Source of the DNA: Chrysomallon squamiferum
Taxonomy: Eukaryota > Mollusca > Gastropoda > Neomphalida > Peltospiridae
Direction: 5' to 3'
Assembly (NCBI GenBank): GCA_012295275.1
Contig: CM022679.1
Coordinates: 17,436,342-17,500,341 of the forward strand
Length of the DNA: 64,000 bases
Each line of letters starts with the position of its first letter. The first letter of the stretch is position 1. Under the pieces are notes generated by a model. The model saw only the letters and a program-made list of their open reading frames with translations, had not been told where the DNA came from and searched no databases. Positions 17,501 to 39,337 of this stretch are shown piece by piece. The position numbers and the translations under genes are program-made.

Positions 17501-20500
17501 ACTATCATTCAACCTCAGTATAATACATTGGCTTGACCAATCCTTTGATGTGTGTGAAGTAAATGATTGTTTCATACATCACTGTCTCATCTCTGCTGTG
17601 GCTGTTCCTTACCACAGATTACATATTCTAAACAAAATTGGTTAGGTATTTTTGCAAATTTTTCTTCTCTTTTCTGTTTTGATTTTAACACTCTCCCTCT
17701 TTTATTGGTCAAAAGAGCCACAGACACATACTAAATGTGTGATTGATAGATTAATATGATTTTGTTTCAGAAAACAGTGAAACAGTTTCATAACTTTGTT
17801 TCTGTTTAATGTTATGATGTAGAATTTTCTAAATGTATAGATTCATAAAACATTTATACACATAATCCAGTTCTCAAATGACATATTTGCAAATTAAACT
17901 TAACATTTTTGGTAACTTCTTGTAGGAATTTATATTTATGTATTATATATTTATTTAAACAAAGATAAATGGTATCATGAGGTATTTAAAACAATGACGT
18001 TTAAATAAGATCATCTTGATTTATTTTCTTTCAATTTTGCTACAATCAATATTTATTTACTTCTTTTTGGATATAAAATTGGATATTCACATTAAAATTT
18101 TGTAAGTAAAATGTTTTTAATATAACTAATGTAAAATAATAAAGTATAAGTTTAAAAAAATTGTTGACCAAAATGATTGAGAATAGAAATGAATGATAAA
18201 GTTAGTAAATAATAATTTGTGGTAAGGGACAGACTCAGCATGTTTTAGTTTCTATTTTTTTTCTATAAAATATTTTTAGGATTCAGTTTGCTATTTGTTG
18301 GGTTTATGCAGATAAATACCTTCGTTTTTTCTTTTTTTTTTATTGGAAGAATTAAGTGAAATTCTAACAAAGAAAATTAAATTTGTGCTTTATTGTTATT
18401 GTTGTTGTTAGTAGTAGTAGTAGTAGCAGTAGTACTAGTAGTAGTAGTAGTATATTTGCAGTAAAATAAATTTTTAATAAAAACATTTGTTGTTTTCTAA
18501 CTTAAGAGAAAACTGAAATAATATTTTTGAAGTGACTGAGGCATTTTCATTTACAGCTGTATAAACCCTACAATTGCTGTATACTGGACTAATGCACACA
18601 TATATGTATCAATTTAATTTTTATATTTATTAACTTTTTAAAATTTTGAATTGTGTGTTTATTCAAAACTTATGTTTTATTTAACAATTTTTTTGAGCCA
18701 AGACACCATTGTGTATCCTGTTGTGTTAGAATGTAATGTCTGAAGTAACAAGCAATATCAGTTGCTCTGTATTTATTTTTAAAAATATTTACAAATTGTT
18801 AACAACTATCACTAGTTTTCAACCTGGTAAAGTCTTTTTTGGATTTGCACAGTTTAAAAATGTTTATTGATGGTTATTTTCATTCTGAGTGGGGTGTGAG
18901 AGACGTGGGGTTGGTGTTTTATATGTGTGTGTGTGTAATATTTTCATTTTCTTCTTTTTTTTCATACTACACTTTCCTGCATTTAGATACACATACACTT
19001 TTAAAATTTAAAAAGTAAATAATGAAATCAGTATTTGGAGGTAAGTAGAAATTGATAAGACATATAATTCAACAGAAATGGTACAGATCTAGAAACGTCT
19101 TTACCAGTTAAAATGTATTTTACATTAAATCTAATTAAGTTAAAAAGAAAACGTTGTTAAAAAAAAAAATATTAATAACGGTGAATATTTGATGGGCATT
19201 GGTTATACCTTTAAAATGTATTAGTTTTATATGTACAGTGTTCTAATTTGTTCAAAAATATATTTAGTAAAAACATGAAAGATCATTGGTAAAATGATAT
19301 GTGTACCTAGTGCAAACTGAATTTTATTGCTGTCACTCAGGCATGCATGTTTATCACATTAATAGAAACTCTAATACTACTGTTGTGTTTATGTGCATAT
19401 TCTAAATTTGAAAAGTGTGTGAGTATTTGTTTATATTATTTTAGCAGAGTGTAATGTTTTTTTTACTGTGTTGTTACAGCAGTGAAAATTACCACAGAGA
19501 CGAAGCCTGAGTTGAATAGTTATTGTGACTTCTGTTTGGGGGATGCTGCTGACAACAAGAAAACACAACAGCCAGAGGAACTTGTGTCCTGTAGTGACTG
19601 TGGAAGATCAGGTTATTTACTTATTTGTTTTTCAAAAACATTTCATGCAAACTGTACTGTCTGACAACATCTTCATATGACCATACCATACATTTTTTGG
19701 GGGTATGAAAAGTTGTTCAGTTCATATAGACCTGTCATTTTCATTCTAAAATCATCTTACAGACACTGTTCCATAATCTTACCTGCTTTTAAGAAATAAC
19801 ATATTCCAGCTATATGCAGCTTAAGGATTTCTTCCAAAACAGCTAACTTTTCTTTATGCATAATGAATTCAACTTTATAAAGTTGATGGTGTCCATTTCA
19901 AAACTAAATCATAATTTTATCTAATACAGTATATTTATGCTTGACTTGCAACACTCTAGAGAAACACTGATTTTCATTTAATGTTTGTAAAAACAAAGTT
20001 AGTGGTTTTACATGAAAATAGCTAATTTTATATGACAAAAATGATAGTTTATTGCAGTTGGTGGATATTCTGCAGAAGATACTAATTAAAAAGAATTAAA
20101 TAAAAAGATATCAGATTACTATTGTCCATAATACTCATCACAAACTTTTCTCTTCTTGATTTTCACATTTCTTCCCTACTTGTAATTTAATAGCATATCA
20201 TATTTTCAGGTCATCCCACATGTCTTCAATTTACACAGAATATGATAGTGTCTGTAAAGAAATACCCATGGCAGTGCATTGAATGCAAGTCATGTGGACT
20301 TTGTGGTACCTCAGAAAACGATGTAAGTTTTATCTACTGTTACAAAACCTAACTTTTAATGGGTTATTATTTTTTTTTCAACAGAAAGTTACAAATGGTA
20401 TTGTTCCCATCTAATCTTCAGTATGCCTTCAGTTATGATTTATAAAGTATGAATGTTTCTTTCATTTAAAAAATTAAGTATCACCACACTGTAATAGGAA

Positions 20501-21508
20501 AGATTTGTAAAAATTCTGAATTCTTTACTTTCAAGCAAACTTAGATGGCAGCAGAACATATTTCCAGTGAATAAAGACATCAGCTTGTACAAACTATGTA
20601 TACACTTAGCCATCTGTCTTTTTAATGTTTTCTTGATAGGAACAAGTTTTATTACACTGCAGTGAAAATAACTGGAGATTAGCATCCAAAAGGTCATTTA
20701 ACTAAAATTCCATTATAAAATGTATTAAAAATATTTAGTATTGATTTGTATTAAATGTTTCAGGATCAGCTGCTGTTCTGTGATGACTGTGATCGAGGTT
20801 ATCACATGTACTGTCTGACACCGCAGTTGCATGAGGCTCCAGAAGGTGAATTTTACTTTTTTTTTTTTTTTTTTTTCATCGTGCAATTTTTTTACTATTA
20901 TTGCATGCTCTTGTAAAAAGATTATGGCTTTTGATGAATAGTTTGATTACAATTCCTGAATTGGTAATTGGCAAAATGTTTAATACAATTCAATAAGACA
21001 CCTGTAATGTTATAAAAGCGTTCTGCACCTTACTGTAAGTTTTTGTTAAATTATAGCCCGTTAAAATCAAGTCTGTTATTTGTGATATAATTACACAGTA
21101 TAGCTCTAAAACTGGCATTATATGTTTCTGTTCTTATCTATTGATTAAGGATATTAATACCTTGGTTATTTTTGAATAAGCAGATATGTAACAGTTTACT
21201 GTTTGACTGTTATTTATGTGTAGTTAAAATTTTTGTTTATATAGGCAGCTGATTCCTTTTTTTATATCTGTATTACAGTTCAATTATTTAGAAATAAGTA
21301 ATATTATTTCCAGTATGTTAATAAATCAAATCTGTTTTTATATACGTGTTACAGTATAATTATTTAGTTATAAACAAAAGTAAATTATTTCAAATATCTA
21401 AAAAATGTATTTTTCTTAAACTCATGTTATTCACTTTTAGGCAATTGGAGTTGTCATCTGTGTATTGAAGAGTTCCACGGAGGTAAGAAACCAGCAGGTA
21501 TGCAGTGA
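8564..21508 (+). CDS. d4-family double PHD finger protein (DPF/requiem/ubi-d4), 11 exons, 392 aa
   Basis: Exons: 8564-8604, 11546-11709, 11979-12101, 12357-12404, 12830-13026, 13582-13669, 13932-14054, 19480-19611, 20210-20322, 20764-20845, 21441-21508. They sum to 1179 nt and every phase joins, giving 392 residues; human DPF2, from memory, has 391. The product reads [14 protein letters not shown] then a Requiem N-terminal domain (about 14-95, with LPFLDSQTG and [11 protein letters not shown]), an acidic middle region, a basic stretch, and one C2H2 finger (about 217-240, CESCGARY to HYTHFH). A tandem PHD finger follows (about 277-380, from YCDFCLGD through [13 protein letters not shown] to WSCHLC) with all zinc ligands present. 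Family knowledge: DPF proteins are BAF (SWI/SNF) subunits whose double PHD reads acetylated or crotonylated histone H3 in the nucleus. The first ATG is chosen because its 41-nt exon joins in phase and gives a d4-like N-terminus. Intron 7 uses a GC donor. Exact orthology (DPF1, 2 or 3) is unresolved. Confidence 0.94.
8605..11545 (+). other. d4 gene intron 1
   Basis: The intron runs from GTATTT to CTCTAG. It contains a CRE-like TTACGTCA at 9000-9007, a short THAP-like open fragment at about 9272-9403 and an AGGTCA-rich element at about 10545-10920, listed separately. No further exon was recognised. Confidence 0.75.
10545..10930. repeat. Probable dispersed element rich in AGGTCA sites
   Basis: This block has higher GC and complexity than its surroundings and ends in an (AT)n tract at about 10920. 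It carries AAAGGTCA at 10552, TCAAGGTCA at 10562 (overlapping CACGTG at 10569), TCAAGGTCA at 10591 and AAAGGTCA at 10604. These match extended half-sites for orphan nuclear receptors such as ERR and NR5A. The compact, non-coding, tail-bearing structure suggests a SINE- or MITE-like insertion. No second copy is visible in the window, so repeat status is inferred. Confidence 0.45.
14055..19479 (+). other. d4 gene intron 7 (5.4 kb, GC-AG)
   Basis: The donor is AG|GCAAGT and the acceptor is TTACAG followed by CAG, a NAGNAG pair. The GC donor is required: it leaves the one-base overhang that exon 8 needs. Reading through the donor gives 12 more codons and a stop (14091-14093), so retention would make a protein without PHD fingers. 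Acceptor-like TTTCAG sites at about 15992 and 16669 were seen, but neither opens an in-frame coding exon. The rest is AT-rich with a GTA/AGT tract near 18411-18450. Confidence 0.8.
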
Positions 21509-21705
21509 ATGTTTCTATTGTTAGAGTGAAGAAATAGCTTACTGTCAAAGTGAAGTTCATAGACTGAGTGTAGAGTGTGATCACTCTAAGTTTTGACACG
21601 TCCTTTTAAAAAACCACAGAGGTCACAACTGGAGATAATTCTCATTTATTACCATTCATAACACCATCCACTACAACATTGGTATGTACATCACCATATG
21701 AAGCA
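21482..21705 (+). other. Possible alternative 3' exon of the d4 gene
   Basis: Inside the last coding exon, GGAG|GTAAGA is a near-perfect 5' splice site. It pairs in phase with an acceptor ending CACAG at 21615-21619. The exon from 21620 stays open and replaces the last residues by EVTTGDNSHLLPF and onward, reaching a stop at about 21706. A GTATGT donor at 21682 could splice further. The paralogue at 42 kb ends directly with a similar short tail, which favours the unspliced stop as the main form. Confidence 0.35.
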
Positions 21706-24700
21706 TAAATTGTTGTTGTCATTTGTTCTTTCCTGAAAATAAGGTATTTTTATGTCTATTTTAATGTAGTGTTATTAAAAGAAAAATATTGTATGCAAAC
21801 AAAAAAATGTGCGATGAAGTGGAGTTGATCTTTTATAAATTAAATCATGTTAATAAATGAAAAACTTTCAGTGTTGTGGTTCTTAGAATTTTGTTTTTAT
21901 TTACCTCATGATTGTGTTTTATCTAGAATTTTTCAAAGACAAATATTTTGCAATGTATCAATGTTCTTTTTTTATTCTTGAATATTTTTAAATAATAATT
22001 TTTTCTGGGTTTATTTCATGAGAAGAATCTTTAAGAAATTATTGTTTCTTTTATGTGTATGAGACAAAAATAAATTTTGAAAAAACAAAAGATTTTACCT
22101 TTAAAACACAAAAAAACTAAAATAAATTCACCTCACTGACTCTACCTGTCTTTATTATTAACCTTTTGTCTCTTAATGCAAGCAATAAGTTTTTAAATAT
22201 AAAACAAGTCTTAATTATTATTCTGTTTACTGGAATGATAGGCATTTTTAAACATTTTTAATACTTGTAGTCTGTTACCAGAGTTTGAACAAATAAACTG
22301 GTTTGAAGATTGAAGACTCGGACACAAATCTTGTTAAAATTAAAATAATAATCATAATACTGTCAAAATTTTTATTTAAAGTCTTCATATTATTTATATT
22401 TTAATATGTAAAAGTCAAATTATTATTATTATTATTTTTTATTATTTCACAGATTATTGTTATTGTTACTAAAATTCTTTGCTTGTTCATGTTGTTCTGG
22501 CAAACAATAATAACAAAGAGGAAACCATTAAAATGCTTATGACTTCCAGAATTTAATTAGTCATTACAGTAAGCAGTTTTAGGTGTTTTTTTTTTTTTTT
22601 GTTTTCTTTTTTTACACATAAAAGTAAATAATCAGATATGATAATTTTAGTTTGAATTGAGGTACAGAATACTTACTATTTCTTGTTCTGAAATATATTT
22701 GTCTCTTCTGGAGCTGGTACATATAAATAGTACAATGTCAGGGTTATTATTTTATTTTTTAAAGATAGTTTATTTTATAAATTTTGTAGTATTTTTTAAA
22801 AATATTTCTTTAGCCTTACACTTACTACAGCAATCAGTATGTATTTTTATTTAATTGTATAAAAACAGCTAAGAAGAAACCCAAATGAACAAAAAACAAA
22901 TTCAGCTAAACTAACTGGACCAAAAGGAAAGGGAATATATATATATATATATAAAACAACAAAGTTTAGGCAAATAAAAATTCTGGCATTTAGATTAGTT
23001 TGTTACAAAATATTTTCTGACATTTGTAGTTACGAATCTGCAGTTTCTTCCAGAGCAGACATTGTCATTCACTTGTAACAACCAGTCTACTTGTTTTCAC
23101 ATATATATAACATTAATATTTGTCATTCTGTACCATTTCTTCATCCTCTTATGTTATGTTACCCATTCATTGCCATGTCAGTTTATTATGTCATTTTATA
23201 TATGTTAATGTCATTCTTTTATCAATATCTGTCACCATTATTTATGACAAAAAAATACAGTAGACTGACCTTACAAATATATCCAAAACATTGTTAAAAA
23301 TAATGAAATAAAATGAATTGTCATATTTAGCATCATTAAACTTCAATGTTTGTGCAATAACATATCTTAAAATTCATATCACATTAAATAAATAAAATAT
23401 CATTCTGTTTTTGTTGTTACATTTCATGAGAATCAATCTGTTGTGTGTATGTTTGTATATTATATAAACAGTTTATTAATAGTCTGGTTAAACTGGAGAG
23501 CTATCTGCATAATGCATATTCAAAGCCATTTTTTTAAAGTACATAATATATTCTAATTAAAATGTCACCAACTTATTGAATGTGTTATCACTGCTGTATG
23601 TGGTTGTCTATTCATGTAATAATTTGTAAATTACTTGTACTTTAAAAAGTCCTTATAAACCAATTCAGTAAATAAATAACAAAAAATAAAAATCTTTCCA
23701 AAAACATATCTATTTTATTTGTTAAATTTGTTTATGTGCACCAAGTACTTATTCCTAGCACCATTATGTCTTTCTAAGCCGTGTGTTGTTATATATTATT
23801 TAACAATTTTAGCTTAGCAGGTTTCTGTGGATTGTATAATTTTATTTGCTAAAATGTAATCATTAACAGTTGTTGATAAGTGTAAATTGTAATATAGGAA
23901 AAGAGCATCCCAGTGGATGTGAAAAAGAGAGAAAGAAAAAAAGAAACATATTTAAGTAAACAGCCCTACCTAATTTGTGAAACTATCCAGGAAGAGGAAC
24001 TAGTAAGTGGGAGGTAATATGACAGTGCCAGAAGCAGCAATTACCTGCTGCAGTAAAACAACTAGAAAATTGTATCAGTTATTTTTATAGATCATCTCTG
24101 AGGCTTTATTAACATGCAGAAGAGCTCTGGAAAATTACCTCGATTTACTATGGTCATCATAAAGTACTACATAAACTAAACTAGAAAACAATATAAACTA
24201 ATATTTAAAAAAAAAAAAAAAAAAAATTCCCTTTGGTCAACATAAAAAAGAATAAAACCCTCTGCCAAAACAAAGTGCTGCTTTTTCAATTAGCAGCAAG
24301 CAGCATTAGGGAAGAGTTCTGAAATTACATGTAAAAGAATATATGCATGTGCATTTGTATTTATGCCTGTCACTGAATAAATATTACACAACAACTATAA
24401 CTGTTATATAAAACAAATACATATATATATATATATGTATGTAAAAATAATAATGGGCAAGACCCATTATGTGCAGTACCATCCATCTTGTAGTAAACTA
24501 TAACATAAAATCAAAACAAAATCGAGAAGTATGAAAATATTATTTATTAACTTTAACATTATACTTTTTTTATTCCAGCGAATGGAAAGAACATGATAAA
24601 GATATACTACTTTCAGATAAGCACTTTCTTCAGTTTGTCAATTTGGCTGTCGAAGGCAGCTTGTTATTTCCTATACACTGGTAAATACAAAGGTTTCAAA

Positions 24701-27700
24701 TAGAAGATAACATTTGGACTAGCTATAATGACTCATTTCTTGATCACATTATGTCTTAAAAGGTACTGACGTTGAATGTTGTGGTTTACAATGTTCAAGT
24801 GGAACTGAAATTTGACACTATGTAAACTAATATATTTATACACTTACTGAAAGTCATATACAAATAATTTAAAATACTGTCATTTCATTTCCCACACTGG
24901 TAACTTAAAAGAAGAAAAACACATACCCAATGTCCATATTTTAACTTCATATAGAATATTGTTTATTATAAATGATCATAATTTACCGTCACCTTAGTTT
25001 GAAGTTAGCTAGGTATACAGGTAATCTAAATGTGTGATATGTAAAAACACAGAAAATAACCCTATTCTTTGTTAAAGTAATTTCAACAAAAACAAGACTT
25101 TTTTTCTTAATTTTTTTGTCAAAAACACAATGCTGTAACACTGTAGAGATATTAACATACACCAGTAACAATTTAACAAACATAACATTTCTTCTGAACT
25201 GAAACAGAAATATTTAACAATTAACAATTGCCATTTCAATCAATTGCATCAAATGTATCCTGTATGATCTAAGTAAGCCAGATGGACTGGTCAGTTGCTT
25301 GTCAAACAGGATTATAAAATATGAAAATCAAAAACAATCCAGTCCACACTTTCATTTAAAAGGTCAGTCCTGCAACAATGAATCCATTGCATCTGAAGTC
25401 CGTGTTTTTTTTTAATACAGGCAGCTGCTTTTTGGTTTATAATAAATGCAAGTGAAATATTTTATATTTTAAAAAGTTCTAAAAAAGAATTTCTGATTAA
25501 AAACAGTCTTTTGCTGCCATCACAGATAATTGTATACTGTAAAAACCACAGAAATAATGAAAAATGCCACATTACTGAACAGTATCAAACCAGAGAGAAA
25601 ACTAGTCTAAGAAAACATATGCAAAGACTGAAAATAACCCTACTTCACAATGATAAAATTGTTGGTCCTCAGGACTTAAAATACACCATGATAAGAACAA
25701 TATCTTACTGAACTTGTTGGGCTAGAAAATTTATGATTTCGTCAGTAACAGTAACTAACTACAAGAATTTGGGTGCAGTTACTTCAGAGAAAAATGAGGT
25801 TTTTGTCATAGAACTGTAAATATGATTTATTTTTTCCGATAAATAAATGATAGGTAAATATACATTTAGCTTAACTTATAATAAAGACAAATGAAAAAAA
25901 AAATAATAATAATAAATAAATAAATAGTAATAAAAATCTAAAAGAAAGAAGGAACAAGTCTAAAAACAAAGAGCATGAAATACTACAGTTTATGAAAGTC
26001 AATATTTTTTGGCACATGTATAACAGGCCAGATAAAAACCTTGTAGATATGTTGGATATGAAATAACTGATATTAAACATGAAAATAACTGTATAAATGA
26101 AATTTATTTAAATAGTGCCTTCAGAATAGATGAAACAAAATATTAAATAATTTTTAAAAACATTTTATTTATAGTTCTAGTAGCAGTGATGATGATGATA
26201 ATGATAATAATAATAATGTTAAATCAGATAAGAAATTGATCTTCATCAATTAAATAATAACTATAATTTTTTTTGTCTTTAAACAAGCAGATCTATGATT
26301 TCAGAAACGTTTGCTGATAAAATGAGTTTCAATAGAACAAAGTGAATGCTTTCAGTGGACATGCACGCTACAGTCTACAGGCAACTTCCACTCACCAATT
26401 CAATAAATAAATAAATAAATAACAAAAAATAAAAATAATAATAAAAATTGATAAAGGAAAATTATTTATATGCTGTTTGTATCTGTTCAGATTTTGCAGC
26501 AAGAGAAAAACAAATCCACTTTCAGTTATTTATTATTCTGAAATAAGAAAGTCATATGATTAATTGAAATATTTGTCTAAGAAGTAATATTACAAAATGT
26601 CATCTTACCACAGATATGTAATAAAAACAATGTACAAAATATTTGGAACTTGTATATTGATTGTACAAATATTGTATAAAAGTATAAACTTTATCTGGCA
26701 TTAATTTTAGTATAAAAAAGATGTTGTTTTGGCCACATGTTGGGTGGGTTGGTTACAGCATTTTCATGATAAATCACATAACATGGTGAATTTAATATAC
26801 CTATACTACATTCAGACTTTCTCTTTCTCTGAAACATTTTTAGCCTGATTTTAGGAACATTTCATTTTAATCATTTAAAAGATCACAAGATTTTGTGTAT
26901 CTGATATCTTTTTAACCTGATACTAGAAACATTTCATCTGAATCATTTAAAATCTCTGTACCTGGAACCACATATATATATTTTTTTTTTCATCTTGTGC
27001 ACGATTCTAAAAATTTCATCTTAATCATTAAAAAAATAGATGCATATATGAATAAAATGTGTTTTCTAGATTTGCTTAAATAACAATTGAAGCAATAATT
27101 TTTTACAATGTAAACAAAATAAATAAATAAATAAAAATAGAAAATAATAAAAAATAAGAAGTAAATTAATAAAAATCAACAAAACTGAATAAAAATAATA
27201 GTCAACTGTTGTTTTCTTTTTTAAAATTAATATTCTAAAACCAACCAAAAATTTATTACAAAAGAATCAAAATGTATGCCAAAAAAATATGTCTGACGAA
27301 AAGGTTTATATACATTTAAATATACACAAGACAAAGTATTGGAACTGGAGAAAAATGGAGGACAAAGAGATGGAAACAGAGAAATATAAGAATTTGATGA
27401 TAAAATAGGTGTTCTTATAAGAATGAAGAAAAGAATTTGAGTGATGTATCAAATCATGTACAATTAAGATACAGTGATGAAAATTGATTAATCTTGATTC
27501 TTATTTACATGTATGATGTACATGTACATATAAACATATATACCAGTTGTTATATACATACATACATACAAAGTATTATCTACAAAATAATAATTATAAA
27601 AAAAAAAAAAAAAAATTTGTTTATAAACAGTTGCACCATTCAACTTTATTTTAGAAAATTTCAGTTATAATCACAACATTTTTAGAATGTTATGTCTAAT

Positions 27701-28686
27701 GAAGAATCAAGTCATGGTTATATTTTATTATTTCGTTTTCCTTTTTCACTTCTAGAGACTGTAATTTCACATAAAGTCTTCTGAGCACTTACTGGAATTG
27801 GAAAACAAATTAACTGTATGATCAAATATACAAGTATCTCATACACTATTAAACATTTTAGGAATAAAATATTCAAACTTAGTCAAAAACTCCAGCACCA
27901 TGAAAAATACTGAATGAAAAGTATTGTATACAGTTATTAAAATATATTTCATTTTCCAAAAGCAAAACTTATTTTAAAAATTATACTTATTCTTGAACAG
28001 ATTAATTTGCTAGACTTTGAAATATTGTCCTTATTGTTGAAGAATAATTAAAAATACCAACATTTGTTACTACAAAAGCAATTATCTATTACTTGTATGT
28101 GCTCTGAGACAATATGATCCCATACTAAATTAAAAAAAATAAAATAAATACAAGTAATTTAAAAAAAAAAAAAGCCTGAATAATTTTCATTACTTCTGAA
28201 ATTATATCTAAATTTTTAATAATATTTTTGTGCAAAATGTTATGCTCTCATTATAAGAAGTACATTGTGTCACAAATGAAACTACAAAAATCTGAATTAA
28301 TGTCATTTCCACTGCATGATTCTGTGAAATGAAAAAAGTCAGCACTAATTTAATCAGAATGCATCTTAAAATAATAACTCTTAACACTCATTTTTATTTT
28401 AAATTTATTTTTTATCTTCTTTTTCAGTTTAAAATAACAATATAAAAAGATAAAAACAACAGATGGATTAGGGTTAAGTTGCCCTCACAACTCACTTATC
28501 TTTCTTCACTGAATTATTATATGAAAAGATTTTTTAAATACTCTTCTAAATTCAAATATATATTTTTAGAAGGAAGAAAAAGATAATAATAATAATAAAT
28601 GTATTACTTCCTAATCAGAACATTTTTAAAATACTGAAAGAAAAATTCATTAAATTCAAAAAATAAAAAATAAAAAATAAAAAAAA

Positions 28687-28718
<32 letters not shown>

Positions 28719-29872
28719 AATAATAATATTAAAAGAAAAAAGAAAAAAACCAACACAAAACAATAACAAAAAAACAACAAAAAAAACATCAACAACAAAC
28801 AAACAATATTAAAATTGTAAATATATATTTTCTTTTTAGCCGAAATAATTAAAATAATGTTGTATAATCATAAACAGATTATGCATAAATTAAACCTGAG
28901 AGAAGTTTTGAAGAAAGATTTGCTCAAACACAATTTCCGCACTTGATTAATCTCTTTTCTAGGATTAGATTTAAAATATATGCAGTTTTGTAAGATCTAT
29001 TAAATATTATTTTGATACAATACAAAAAACAACAAAAAAAACCCCCAAAAACGATATCTATATTTTGGAGACAAAGGAAGACATTATTTTTTTTTTTTTT
29101 TTTTAAATAATATATCAAAAGTATAAAAATATTTTAAAATTTTATGATATAAATCATTTATACCAGTGAACAGATTTAACAAGATCAAGATCTGATAGTG
29201 AATTAATGTACGATATTGTCTTGGAAATACAGAAAAATAAAGAGGACCAAATCTAGCACTGTTTAAAACTGCTGGTGTGTATTAGCCAACATATGCTTTA
29301 AAATAAAAGGAAGAAACATCAGTTATATCTATTTCACTTTAGTTACTTCATACTGAAATAAAATAGATTGTGATGTTTTATTAGCAACATAGAGGCACTA
29401 AATGATATCTGTGATATAAACACTTGTTGATAAATAAAATAAAAATAAATTATTAATTTTTTTTTCAATGTATTAAAATCAAGTTTATATCAAATATATT
29501 GTAAAACTGAGTATTCAGGCAGGCTATCCTTCATTCTGAAACTAATTCTTGTAATATAAAAAAAGTTTAAAATAGTCAAGATCTTTTTTCACATTATTAA
29601 AAAAAAGTAGTTATCCATACAGTAAGATGAATTTCCATTATCCTTTCTTTTATTACTTAACTTTACAATACGTTATATCTGATAACTTAAAAACTACAGA
29701 CACCCCAATCCTATTTTTTAATATCCTTTCTTTCTAAATCACTGCTCTTCAGGATGGGAGGGGTAGAGCACACAACACAAATCTGACTTTTAGTGCACCA
29801 TGATATTTAAACCTACCTGTGGAAAATGTACATTTTTTTCAAAATGAAGTATATGAACTAGAGTAGTCGTGG
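21509..29872. other. Tail-to-tail region between d4 gene and PTEN
   Basis: No coding exon was found on either strand over 8.4 kb. The region should contain the 3' UTRs of both converging genes. Several AATAAA and complementary TTTATT hexamers occur, but in such AT-rich sequence none can be picked as the real poly(A) signal. It is otherwise simple-repeat-laden: A/T homopolymers near 24207, 27600 and 29090, and (AAAT)n at about 28680-28715. Confidence 0.6.
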
Positions 29873-38758
<8,886 letters not shown>

Positions 38759-39048
38759 CTTCTGGTGCTATTTATTAAGTCACCAAATGGACAGCTAACA
38801 GGAACTAAATTTCGAAATCAAGTGGATAAGGTTTATATCAACATCCTCGTTCGACTGTCGCGAAATTTAAGAATTCCAAATGAAACTCATCCTTAATTGG
38901 TATTCACTCTAACAGATCTCGTCCCTTATTCACGCCATCAATTGTTGTCACAGAGGCAACGGTATCCATAAATAAAAGAAAACGACATTTTGTGAACAGA
39001 ATGTCTACCAATACAGTTTAACCTACGAAAACGATGTCTCCATAATCA
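38759..39048. promoter_or_regulatory. Candidate bidirectional promoter, PTEN (-) / small divergent ORF (+)
   Basis: Only 290 bp separate the PTEN start codon from the ATG of the candidate plus-strand gene. The interval is less AT-rich than most flanking DNA. It has an inverted CCAAT (ATTGG) near 38897 and separated half-sites GTTGTC and GGCAAC at about 38943-38959. AATGGCGGC, a YY1-like ATG context, overlaps the plus-strand start. Divergent use is inferred from geometry only. Confidence 0.45.
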
Positions 39049-39337
39049 ATGGCGGCTTCCGATAATATTAATCCGCATCTAGTTATAAGAAATAGGTCTA
39101 GGTTCTGTGTAAAATAAACCGTGATTTATTGAGTGAAAATGAATTTTTATCATCTTATGTATTGGCAAAGATAATTACTTATATAATATTATTTGTTTTT
39201 AATATTTATAGAATGAACTGTGGGATAAACAACTGCAGCAGGTTATTCAGATCAGGTCAAAGAGCAAGCACATGAAAGTTCTTAAGACCCATTTCAATGA
39301 CCTCCGTTATCGGGTAAATAGGTCAAATGAACCTTGA
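39049..39337 (+). CDS. Candidate small two-exon gene divergent from PTEN, 61 aa, unknown function
   Basis: Exon 1 is 39049-39108 (MAASDNINPHLVI...FC). Exon 2 is 39212-39337 (NELWDKQLQQ...SNEP, stop TGA). The acceptor ATTTATAG at 39211 is reasonable. The donor TGT|GTAAAA is weak, but it is the only one that joins in phase to the long open frame of exon 2. Exon 2 looks protein-like: amphipathic and basic, with HMKVLKTHFNDLRYR, in a frame free of stops while the other two frames are closed. A GTAAAT at 39314 could be a further donor, in which case this is the start of a longer gene whose later exons I did not find. I do not recognise the family. Its place mirrors mammalian KLLN, which shares the PTEN promoter, but there is no evidence of homology. 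Confidence 0.4.

Noticed and set aside
28461-28485. Telomere-like TTAGGG
   Set aside because: A single copy inside unique sequence; no array.
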